The position numbers were made by a program, and so were the translations under genes. From an uncultured Clostridia bacterium (GTDB lineage Bacteria > Bacillota > Clostridia > TANB77 > CAG-508): a stretch of DNA of 14,587 nucleotides. The first letter of the stretch is position 1, and every line of letters begins with the position of its first letter. The stretch lies in NCBI GenBank assembly GCA_947628885.1, contig CANRBO010000016.1, positions 1-14,587 of the forward strand, given 5' to 3'. The notes below the pieces were generated by a model that saw only the letters and a list, made by a program, of their open reading frames with translations, was not told where the DNA came from and did no database searches. Of the stretch, positions 7,711 through 14,587 are shown piece after piece.

Positions 7711-10182
7711 ATGTCTAAAATTGAATTACTTTCTCCTGTTGGGGATTTCGATTGTTTAAAAGCAGCTGTTCAAAGTGGAGCTGATAGTGTTTACTTGGGT
7801 GGCGAATTATTTAATGCTAGAGCCAGCGCTTCTAATTTTGATAAAGAGGGATTGCGTGAAGCTATTAGATACGCAAAACTTCGTAATGTTAAAGTTAATT
7901 TTACATTAAATACTTTACTTAAAGACAATGAGATTGAAGAAGCTAGCGAATTAGCTAAATACGTTTATTCTCTAGGAGTTGATGCAATACTTGTTCAAGA
8001 CCTTGGTCTTGCTAAATATTTAATTGATAATTTTCCAAATATGGATATTCACGCTAGCACGCAAATGTCCGCACATAATTTGCATGGAGTTTTAGAGCTC
8101 GAAAGACTTGGATTTAAAAGAGTAGTTTTAGCTAGAGAACTTTCACTACACGAAATTGAATATATTTGTGAACACTCTAATATAGAAATCGAAACATTTA
8201 TACACGGAGCTCTTTGCATATCTTATTCAGGTCAATGCCTATTTTCTAGCTTAGTTGGTGGTCGTTCAGGAAATCGTGGAAAATGTGCTCAGGCTTGCAG
8301 ACTTCCTTACGAGCTAACACAAGAAGATACAGAAAAAGTTGTAGACAAGGGCTATCTATTAAGTCCAAAAGATTTATGTGGTTTAAAATATATCCCTGAT
8401 TTAATCAAAGCTGGAGTGAAATGTTTGAAAATCGAAGGCAGGATGAAAACTCCGGAATATGTTGCAACTGTTACAAGAATTTATCGCAAATATATTGATA
8501 TGGCAGAAAAAAATGAGCCTTATATTATAGATGAAAATGATGTTAAAGAACTTATGCAAGTATTTAATCGTGGCGGTTTTTCTAATGGTAATTTGGATAA
8601 TGAGCCTAACGAGGATTATGTTTACCCCAAAAAATCTAATAATATTGGTATTCTTTTAGGTCAAATTTCTAATTATAATCCTTCTAAAGGTTTGGTAACT
8701 TTCAATACTCGAGAAGAAATTTCTTTACATGATACTGTTTGTGTGGAAAATGAAGAACATAAATACACTGTATCTGAACTCATGATTGAGAAGGAAAACA
8801 TTAAGAAAGCCAATAGCGGAACCAAAGTAACCATTGGTAGAATAAAAGGAAATATATCAATTAGCGATAAAATTTATAAATTAAGTGATTATGCGAAGTG
8901 CAAACAGATTTACGAATACATAAATAAAGAAAATAAAAAAATTCCTTTGTCTTGTACTATTACTGTAAAAAAAGGTATGCCTATCACAATGGAAGTTAAC
9001 TCTTTGGATAAAGAAGACGGCTCTTACTTTTCAATGTCAACAACAAAATCAATTGATTTAATTCCAATTGATTCTATCAGTAATCCAATAAATAAAGAGC
9101 GAATCATAGAGCAAATCAAAAAGACAACAAATACACCTTTTGAATTTAAAAAAATCATCATAATATTAGATGATGATACATATATTCCAAAAATATCTGC
9201 AATTAATAGTTTAAGGCGTGACTGTTTAGATGACTTAATTAAGCAAGCCATTAGCCGTTTTGAAAGAAAGGAAGAAATAATTTCATTTAATGAATATTAT
9301 CACAAAAATTTAATTGATGATTTTGAAGATGACTCAAAAGAAGCATATTTAAAAAACACTCAAATCAATCCAAAAAAGAAAGTTTTTTACTCTCTACTTT
9401 TGAATAAAATTTACACGGATTATGATTATAGCAAATTACAAAATATTGATAAAATATATGTTCCAATTAGATATTTTTTAAGTAAGCGATTTGTTGATAT
9501 TTTAAATATATTGAAAACCAAGGGCAATTTATATATATGTGCACCAACTATTTTGAAAGATAATTATAGAAACATTACATTTAATAGATTAGATGAATTT
9601 ATTGAAACTTATAATATAAAAGGAATTGTAATAAATAATATTTCACGTGCTGACAATATTATTCAATCTGATAGAAATATCGAAATTGTTGGTAATTACA
9701 CATTAAATATATTTAATGAATTTACAATAAATGTACTAAAAAATCTTGGTGTTAATGTAGCAACCCTATCACCTGAGCTCGATAAAGCAACACTGCAAAA
9801 ATTAGCTTTGCAATCCACACTTCCAACAGAGTTAACTGTGTATGGACGAATACCTTTGATGAACATTGGATATTGTTTTTTAGGCAAATCAAATAGATGT
9901 TATCCAACTTGCGAAACTATTTGCAAACAAAATAAATATTATTTAAAAGATAGACGTGGATACAAATTTAAAATTCATCAAGATAATGTTCAAACAATCA
10001 CGACTGTATACAATAGTAAAATTTTATCTATTCCATTTGATGACATTAATATTGATGTTGCACGAATAAGCATATATGACGAAACTATCGATGAAATAAA
10101 TAATATAATTAATACTGTTAGAGCTGGAAATATCTTTACTGGCGAAGATTATACTTTTGGGAATTTTAATAGGCTTGTGTAA
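7711..10182 (+). CDS. U32 family protein with DUF3656-type extension (RlhA-like RNA hydroxylation protein)
   Basis: 823 residues. The N-terminal half is a TIM-barrel-like U32 domain with the family signature at residues 161-179 (E-x-F-x-H-G-A-L-C...G-Q-C-x-F-S). Four cysteines suitable for an iron-sulfur cluster are C169, C176, C192 and C196. The middle (about 385-500) matches the expected place of DUF3656. The C-terminal part carries a second quartet, C722, C730, C734 and C738. Named peptidases historically, characterised U32 members act in RNA hydroxylation: E. coli RlhA modifies 23S rRNA C2501 and TrhP modifies tRNA U34, both using prephenate. The length and the DUF3656-type region point to the RlhA branch, although it is longer than E. 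coli RlhA (about 650 residues). The start is fixed by an in-frame TAA directly before the ATG; AAGGA lies 9 bases upstream. Monocistronic, converging on rpmA. Confidence 0.9.
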   Translation: MSKIELLSPVGDFDCLKAAVQSGADSVYLGGELFNARASASNFDKEGLREAIRYAKLRNVKVNFTLNTLLKDNEIEEASELAKYVYSLGVDAILVQDLGLAKYLIDNFPNMDIHASTQMSAHNLHGVLELERLGFKRVVLARELSLHEIEYICEHSNIEIETFIHGALCISYSGQCLFSSLVGGRSGNRGKCAQACRLPYELTQEDTEKVVDKGYLLSPKDLCGLKYIPDLIKAGVKCLKIEGRMKTPEYVATVTRIYRKYIDMAEKNEPYIIDENDVKELMQVFNRGGFSNGNLDNEPNEDYVYPKKSNNIGILLGQISNYNPSKGLVTFNTREEISLHDTVCVENEEHKYTVSELMIEKENIKKANSGTKVTIGRIKGNISISDKIYKLSDYAKCKQIYEYINKENKKIPLSCTITVKKGMPITMEVNSLDKEDGSYFSMSTTKSIDLIPIDSISNPINKERIIEQIKKTTNTPFEFKKIIIILDDDTYIPKISAINSLRRDCLDDLIKQAISRFERKEEIISFNEYYHKNLIDDFEDDSKEAYLKNTQINPKKKVFYSLLLNKIYTDYDYSKLQNIDKIYVPIRYFLSKRFVDILNILKTKGNLYICAPTILKDNYRNITFNRLDEFIETYNIKGIVINNISRADNIIQSDRNIEIVGNYTLNIFNEFTINVLKNLGVNVATLSPELDKATLQKLALQSTLPTELTVYGRIPLMNIGYCFLGKSNRCYPTCETICKQNKYYLKDRRGYKFKIHQDNVQTITTVYNSKILSIPFDDINIDVARISIYDETIDEINNIINTVRAGNIFTGEDYTFGNFNRLV

Positions 10183-10288
10183 TATAAGTTTAATTTGTCA
10201 TAACAATTGTTTATTATGTGATCGTTTATTATCGAACTATTTATTATGTTAACCAAGAAAACATTTAACCAAAAATATATTATACATA

Positions 10289-10346
10289 AAAATACACCAT
10301 TGATTTAGATGATTCAAAATGAATTATTTAAATAATGGTGTATTTT
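10289..10346. terminator. Shared bidirectional terminator between the U32 gene and rpmA
   Basis: A 13-bp perfect stem (AAAATACACCATT at 10289-10301 with its complement at 10334-10346) continues inward, past one bulged G, for another 13 positions to a 5-base loop. The outer A and T runs give a U-tail on both strands. The two inner mismatches are G-U wobbles only in plus-strand RNA, so the fold is tightest for the U32 transcript. It lies between two convergent genes. The rest of 10183-10288 shows nothing. Confidence 0.8.
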
Positions 10347-10367
10347 CAATTATATCTTTTATAAAAT

Positions 10368-10676
10368 TTATTGATGTACTTTTTCCTTTTTGCTTTCTTT
10401 TTTCTCTACTTCTTTTTTTTCTACTTGTGGATATACGCTAATTTTCTTTTTGTCTCTTCCAAGTCTTTCAACTTTCATTATTCCTGTGACTCTAGCATAT
10501 AAAGTATCATCGCTTCCAATTCCTACATTAGTTCCTGGATGCATTTTTGTTCCTCTTTGTCTATATAATATGTTTCCAGCTTGGACTAATTGTCCGTCTG
10601 CTCTTTTTATACCAAGTCTCTTTGACTCACTATCTCTACCATTATCGGTACTACCTTGACCTTTATGATGTGCCAT
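10368..10676 (-). CDS. rpmA: 50S ribosomal protein L27
   Basis: 102 residues. The L27 core is clear: GSTDNGRDSESKRLG, then RADGQLVQAGNILYRQRGTK, HPGTNVG, DDTLYA and KKKISVYP. The protein lies near the peptidyl-transferase centre of the large subunit. It begins MAHHKGQGST, without the 9-12 residue extension (ending in a cleaved FFA-type site) usual in Firmicutes L27. An in-frame TAA seven codons upstream of the ATG rules out a missed extension. The Shine-Dalgarno is AGGTAGGTGA about 7 bases before the ATG. The C-terminus has an added Lys/Glu-rich tail (about residues 86-102). Second gene after rplU with a 137-base AT-rich gap that contains no prp gene. Confidence 0.96.
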   Translation of the reverse strand: MAHHKGQGSTDNGRDSESKRLGIKRADGQLVQAGNILYRQRGTKMHPGTNVGIGSDDTLYARVTGIMKVERLGRDKKKISVYPQVEKKEVEKKESKKEKVHQ

Positions 10677-10813
10677 TTTACTTTCACCTACCTTTTAATT
10701 ATTATTTAATTAATCTTTTAATTATTTTCGATTAATTTTCAATTGATTTTTTATTATTTTCCAATTAGCTTTTAATAATCTAATTCTATTCTTTAACTTA
10801 ATTGCTCAAAATA

Positions 10814-11131
10814 TTACTCTGCTGCTTTGATTGATTTAATTTCAACCTTTGTATATGGTTGTCTATGTCCTTGTGTTCTTCTGTGGTTTTTCTTTGCTTT
10901 GTATCTATAAACAATGATTTTTTTGCCTTTTCCTTGAGCAACCACTGTTCCCTCAACTTTACAACCTTTTAAATAAGGAGAACCAACTTTTACATTTTTT
11001 CCGTCTGAAAATAAAACGACATTATCAAATGTTATTTTCTTTCCTTCTTCTACGTCAAATTTTTCAAAAAATACTACGTCTCCTTCTTGAACTTTGTATT
11101 GTCTTCCACAACTTTCAATTATTGCGTACAC
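10814..11131 (-). CDS. rplU: 50S ribosomal protein L21
   Basis: 105 residues, typical L21 length. It opens MYAIIESCGRQYKV and has the conserved YRYKAKKNHRRTQGHRQPYT segment near the C-terminus that contacts 23S rRNA. The start is GTG, chosen because AAAGGAGGT lies 9 bases upstream and the encoded N-terminus matches the family exactly. First gene of the rplU-rpmA operon, with a near-consensus promoter and a structured leader. The usual Firmicutes neighbour prp is missing. Confidence 0.96.
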   Translation of the reverse strand: MYAIIESCGRQYKVQEGDVVFFEKFDVEEGKKITFDNVVLFSDGKNVKVGSPYLKGCKVEGTVVAQGKGKKIIVYRYKAKKNHRRTQGHRQPYTKVEIKSIKAAE

Positions 11132-11225
11132 GATGTGTGCACCTCCTTTTACTTAAGACTCGCTAAGCATAAATACAAGGTATCTAGTGAACTAGATTTA
11201 GTTACCCGACCTAGGCGGTTTACAG
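11132..11225 (-). ncRNA. Structured 5' leader of rplU, L21-leader-like
   Basis: About 94 bases between the predicted transcript start and the GTG. They include a hairpin ATCTAG-TTCA-CTAGAT (11182-11197), a GC-rich block with ACCG...CGGGT complementarity around CCTAGG (11204-11219), and a downstream GCTTAGCGAG segment. Firmicutes rplU genes commonly carry an L21 leader thought to mediate autoregulation; position, size and the conserved-looking ACCGCCTAGGTCGGGT block fit. The family assignment is from memory and would need a covariance-model search. Confidence 0.55.
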
Positions 11226-11231
11226 TTATTA

Positions 11232-11261
11232 ATTATACTACAAAACATTTACATTTGTCAA
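11232..11261 (-). promoter_or_regulatory. Sigma-A-type promoter of rplU-rpmA
   Basis: Minus strand: perfect -35 TTGACA (11256-11261), 18-base spacer, perfect -10 TATAAT (11232-11237). This is the strongest promoter in the window, as expected for ribosomal proteins. Confidence 0.88.
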
Positions 11262-11320
11262 TAGGTGATTTTTTTTGATGTAATTATTTTTTGATAAAGT
11301 CATAGGTGATTTTTTTTGAT
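11261..11320. repeat. Pair of 19-bp direct repeats with A8 tracts upstream of the rplU promoter
   Basis: ATAGGTGATTTTTTTTGAT occurs at 11261-11279 and 11302-11320, exactly 41 bases apart. The first copy touches the -35 of rplU. On the coding strand these are A-tracts about four helical turns apart, so they may act as UP elements or a bend, or bind a regulator. The remainder to 11361 is AT-rich with no visible terminator for the downstream-facing surface gene. Confidence 0.65.
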
Positions 11321-11361
11321 TTTTGCCACAAAAGATATTTAATTTTAAATTTATAATTTAT

Positions 11362-12544
11362 CTACTTAACTAATTCAATTTTAGTTGAAGATTCAAGAGA
11401 AACTAATGGACAAAATGCATAATAATGTCCACTATATTCTTTAGTGTTTACATTACCACCACTGCTATAGGTTACATAACGTACATGCTCTGTGCCATAA
11501 GCAGACGGAGATGCTAACCAATAATACTGATTTTCTCCAGGATAATACATTGTATCGATTCCATTTTTAGTATCTGTCTGAACAGTATAATCAGATATAC
11601 GACCTTTAGTGTATTCCGTACTAATTCCGAGGGCCTATTTCATATCCATTTTCACCTTCATATCTATAAAATAATTTTTTTCTTTTTTCTCCGTTTTCAT
11701 CTCCAGCACCACTCACTGGTTTGTCCCCCTGTTTTATTAGATCATAATGCATATTATAACTATCTATCATCATTTCTAAGCTTGGCGCTCCTACTATATA
11801 ATTGATTTTTTCTTTTATTTCTTTCTTCACATTATCGCTTTCTTTCACCCCTAACCAATTTTCTTCATTTAATAACCACGTCACAGCTTGCATATTAGGA
11901 TTAGTTTTTGGTAGTTGTACTTTTTCTCCTGCATATAAGCTAGGGTTTAATTGCTTGATTTTTACTGAATTTTTTCCTTCATCTGCTGTATCCAATTGTA
12001 AGTCATATTCATTTTTAGTACACTCTGCTTTTAAATATATTGTTCCAACACCGTCTTTATATTTATTATCAAAATCTATATAATATAATCTATATTTTGT
12101 TGAAACTGTAATCTCATTGCTATTATCATTGCCGTTAGCTCCATTTACAATTACATCTTCTGTTTCACTTTCTGTATCTTTAAAATTACTGACTTTCATC
12201 CCTAAATATTGTCCTACATTTTCTCTTGTTATATATGTTGTCTCTCCATTTACTGTTGCCTTTATATTTGTTCCCATTGCTAATTCTTCTAACTCTTTTT
12301 CTACCAATTTCATTTCTTCTTGTTCATTTATTTGCGCTTCTTTGTATTTATTTGTTGATTTCTTTGACATTACAAATAAACCATTTTCACCCAATGCAAA
12401 TTGTATTGCAACTCCTGCTAAAATTAGCATTATCACTATTGTGACAACTAATGAAATAAGCGTTATACCACGTTCTTTTAATCTTTTCATTTTTCTTTCT
12501 TTCAATCCCTTTTCGTTAATTTTACCTTGTATCATCTGTTTCAT
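11362..12544 (-). pseudogene. Prepilin-like protein with C-terminal DUF6273-like segment, interrupted by a +1 frame change
   Basis: The N-terminus has a basic leader ending KERG, then ITLISLVVTIVIMLILAG: a class III (type IV pilin-like) signal of the kind common in Clostridia, expected to be cut by a prepilin peptidase, with GENGLF following the helix. The first frame stops at 11621 after ...ENGYEIGPRN. A second frame, open from 11634 to 11362 (90 residues), continues the same protein with ALGIST... and ends in YYWLASPSAYG and AFCPLVSL, the hallmark of DUF6273-like C-termini. Removing one base near 11632-11636 (GGCCC on the coding strand) joins the frames into about 395 residues. Start: the ATG at 12544 is preferred over the ATG at 12562 because AAGGAG lies 7 bases upstream. 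This could be a mutation, a sequencing error or, less likely, programmed frameshifting. Confidence 0.75.
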
Positions 12545-12705
12545 TTTCCTTCTCCTTTTCATCTTTTTTCTTTATTATAATTAACTTGAATTGTTGCCAG
12601 TATCTATACAACAAGCAATTACATTAATGCTTTTAATTTACCCTATCTTTATTTTTTAATTCATTTTTTTACTATTTTGTATTCGGTTTATTCCGATTAG
12701 TTTTT

Positions 12706-12734
12706 ATTTTATCATTTCGCATATTAAGTGTCAA
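12706..12734 (-). promoter_or_regulatory. Promoter of the prepilin-like gene
   Basis: Minus strand: perfect -35 TTGACA (12729-12734), 17-base spacer, extended -10 TG-A-TAAAAT (12706-12711). The predicted leader is about 155 bases. It carries a small hairpin TCGG-AATAAA-CCGA close to the transcript start and otherwise shows nothing. With the repeat at 12771-12803 this accounts for the gene-free stretch 12545-12871. Confidence 0.75.
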
Positions 12735-12770
12735 TTATTTTTATTATTATATTTTCTACAAATTGCGTTT

Positions 12771-12803
12771 ACTTTACAAAATTGCATTTAATTTTTCATT
12801 TAA
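12771..12803. repeat. Third copy of the AT-rich dispersed repeat
   Basis: About 29 of 33 bases match the copy at 7248-7280, sharing ACTTTACA, AATTGCATTTA and TTTTT blocks. A partial duplicate, AATTGCGTTTA, sits directly before it at 12761-12771. Confidence 0.5.
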
Positions 12804-12871
12804 TATTACTGATTTTCTCTTCTAGTTTAACAAGCTTATTCTTAAATTTGCGCAAATAAAAACCATGCATT

Positions 12872-13085
<214 letters not shown>

Positions 13086-13134
13086 CTTTTGTTTACTCCT
13101 TAATTTTTATTTATATCTTAGCACCACTATTTAT

Positions 13135-13164
13135 AATATAACATTTTGACTTTATTTTTGTCAA
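13135..13164 (-). promoter_or_regulatory. Promoter of the (AG)17 gene
   Basis: Minus strand: perfect -35 TTGACA (13159-13164), 18-base spacer, extended -10 TG-T-TATATT (13135-13140; five of six bases). The -35 lies in an inverted repeat TTGAC-N9-GTCAA (13150-13164), which could be an operator. The predicted start near 13128 gives a leader of about 43 bases. Confidence 0.75.
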
Positions 13165-13219
13165 TAAAATTTTATTATTTATTTTGCTATTAACTTTTTC
13201 GTCTAATACACATTTTCAT

Positions 13220-14587
13220 TTATTTATCTAACGTTGGGTATCCATTACTTACTTGTTTCCAACTTAATAATTTATAATCTTTTAATACTGCGTTTACATC
13301 ACTTAGAACTATTGATTTTATATTATTATTTAATGTTGTTACAAAATCTGTCTTCTTCATATCGTCTAACGTCATTGTTTTCCCTACATTAGTTTGACTA
13401 GTTGCTGTATATCTATTATCACAATATGCATTTTGCACTATACTAGAAGTTGATGTCTTAGGAATATCTAATATTCCATATATATATATTGTACTATTTG
13501 CTGTCAAAGTTCCTGTATTATATACGTTATTAATGTTTATTACAGTAGCACCTGTACTATTACTGTCTACCACATGAATTATACCGCAAGTCGTACTTAA
13601 AGAGTTTGAAACATCTCCCGTATTATAACAGTTTATTATTGCTCCTTTTGATTCTTTATTTAAGTATGCAGATATTCCGCTTGCATAACCATAACTAGTT
13701 GAGCTATTAGATATAATCTCACCTGTATTATAACTATTTAAAATATATGTCTCTGATGAAGTGGTTAATGATCCTGTTAATCCACCACAAGCAATTGCAC
13801 GTTTAGGCTTATTGGATTCAATTTTTCCTGTATTATAACATTTATCTATTATTAAAGTACTTTCATTTTCATTTGTTCCTATTATTCCGCCAAGCAAACT
13901 CCCATTTGAAATGTTACCTGTATTATATGAATTTATAATTTTATTATTTGTATTAGTTTTACATGCTAATGATCCAATAATTCCACCTAACTCAACTTCT
14001 ACTGATTCTGCATATGATGTTCTACTATTCTTTACTTCTCCTGTATTATAACAATTTTCTATATCTACTGTTCCAAATATTTTTCCTACTATTCCACCAC
14101 ATGTTGCATTATTTTCTGTATCTCTATTTGTTATAACATTTCCAGTATTATGGCTATTTATAATTGTTGTTGTTCCGCCTTCTATCTCTAATTCACGTCC
14201 TATTAATCCACCTGCATAAAATCCTTTTATATTGGTTATACTGCCTTCATTATAACTATTTTCTATTTTTATTTTGCCCGCAGCATGGCTACCAAGTATT
14301 CCACCCACGTTATTTGAATTCTTTAGATTTCCTTTATTAACACAATTAGATATTGTTAAACTTGTATTCTGTTTTACACCTGCTACTATTCCACCTATTG
14401 AACTACCTGATTCTTGGCTTTCAATATTTATGTAATTTTTAAGATTGGTTACAATACTGGTTCCATCCGACATTCCAACAAATCCACCACAATATTCAGA
14501 TGTTGTCGTTGTAATCTTTCCTGTAGTTGTTAAATTACTAATTTGACTATCTTTGATATTTCCAAATAAGCCCAAATTAATCACATC
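13220..14587 (-). CDS. GLUG-repeat surface protein, 5' part outside the window
   Basis: At least 455 residues; the frame is open to the right edge, so the N-terminus is missing and the GTG at 14584 is only an internal codon. It consists of tandem units of about 35-45 residues, each with a Gly-rich GGIVG-type strand followed by an INSYNTGNI-type strand. At least nine units carry the xNC/SYNTGx core, and the last is degenerate (QNAYCDNRY). This is the GLUG motif arrangement of secreted or surface-anchored beta-solenoid proteins, found in Bacteroidetes and Clostridia. The end (LLSWKQVSNGYPTLDK) is the usual closing segment of such proteins. No sorting signal is present at the C-terminus. It may begin with a prepilin-like or Sec signal outside the window. 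The repeats also show at DNA level as a recurring CCTGTATTATA on the plus strand. No convincing terminator follows. Confidence 0.88.
   Translation of the reverse strand, partial: DVINLGLFGNIKDSQISNLTTTGKITTTTSEYCGGFVGMSDGTSIVTNLKNYINIESQESGSSIGGIVAGVKQNTSLTISNCVNKGNLKNSNNVGGILGSHAAGKIKIENSYNEGSITNIKGFYAGGLIGRELEIEGGTTTIINSHNTGNVITNRDTENNATCGGIVGKIFGTVDIENCYNTGEVKNSRTSYAESVEVELGGIIGSLACKTNTNNKIINSYNTGNISNGSLLGGIIGTNENESTLIIDKCYNTGKIESNKPKRAIACGGLTGSLTTSSETYILNSYNTGEIISNSSTSYGYASGISAYLNKESKGAIINCYNTGDVSNSLSTTCGIIHVVDSNSTGATVININNVYNTGTLTANSTIYIYGILDIPKTSTSSIVQNAYCDNRYTATSQTNVGKTMTLDDMKKTDFVTTLNNNIKSIVLSDVNAVLKDYKLLSWKQVSNGYPTLDK

Noticed and set aside
10677..10813. A prp (L27 protease) gene between rplU and rpmA
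   Set aside because: 137 bases are too few for it and all frames are stop-rich.
11362..11550. Independent 62-residue gene
   Set aside because: Its frame extends upstream to 11634 without a ribosome binding site and completes the prepilin-like protein; it is the broken 3' part of that gene.
13500..14300. CRISPR-like recurrence of CCTGTATTATA on the plus strand
   Set aside because: Spacing is irregular and the units translate to the Tyr-Asn-Thr-Gly core of GLUG repeats on the minus strand; it is protein repetition.

Overview
The window is very AT-rich, uses standard-code genes with strong GGAGG-type ribosome binding sites, and looks like a chromosomal piece of a low-GC Firmicute, most likely an uncultured Clostridia-type gut bacterium. 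Supporting this are the Clostridia-style prepilin-like and GLUG surface proteins, the DUF3656-type U32 protein and a Firmicutes-like L21 leader. No phage, plasmid, CRISPR, tRNA or rRNA signature is visible.

Left part (1-4400, minus strand): a three-gene operon with overlapping genes. It starts with a truncated threonyl-tRNA synthetase paralogue that has the catalytic and anticodon-binding domains only, with two zinc ligands and the motif 3 arginine replaced. Then come a 716-residue coiled-coil protein of unknown function (TTG start behind a perfect Shine-Dalgarno) and a 287-residue cysteine-rich protein. A 193-bp inverted-repeat element with nested internal stems (4462-4654) separates this operon from the canonical thrS (4731-6644, minus). 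Behind thrS lie a small two-helix membrane protein with its own terminator (6785-7072) and a 47-residue peptide with a CCC motif and one membrane helix (7349-7492).

Middle part: a divergent U32-family protein of the RlhA/DUF3656 type (7711-10182, plus) converges on the ribosomal operon rplU-rpmA (10368-11131, minus) across a long shared terminator. rplU has a GTG start, a structured leader and a near-consensus promoter. L27 lacks the cleavable N-terminal extension typical of Firmicutes, and the prp protease gene that usually sits between rplU and rpmA is absent.

Right part (11362-14587, minus): a surface-protein neighbourhood. It holds a prepilin-like gene with a C-terminal DUF6273-like segment broken by a +1 frame change, a small gene with an (AG)17 tract inside its coding sequence, and the 3' portion of a GLUG-repeat protein running off the window edge. 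The (AG)17 gene has its own strong promoter and ribosome binding site. At 17 units it is out of frame; any multiple of three units opens a 69-71 residue frame, so it looks like a phase-variable gene caught in the OFF state. The (AG)17 gene and the truncated synthetase operon are the two most unusual parts of the window.
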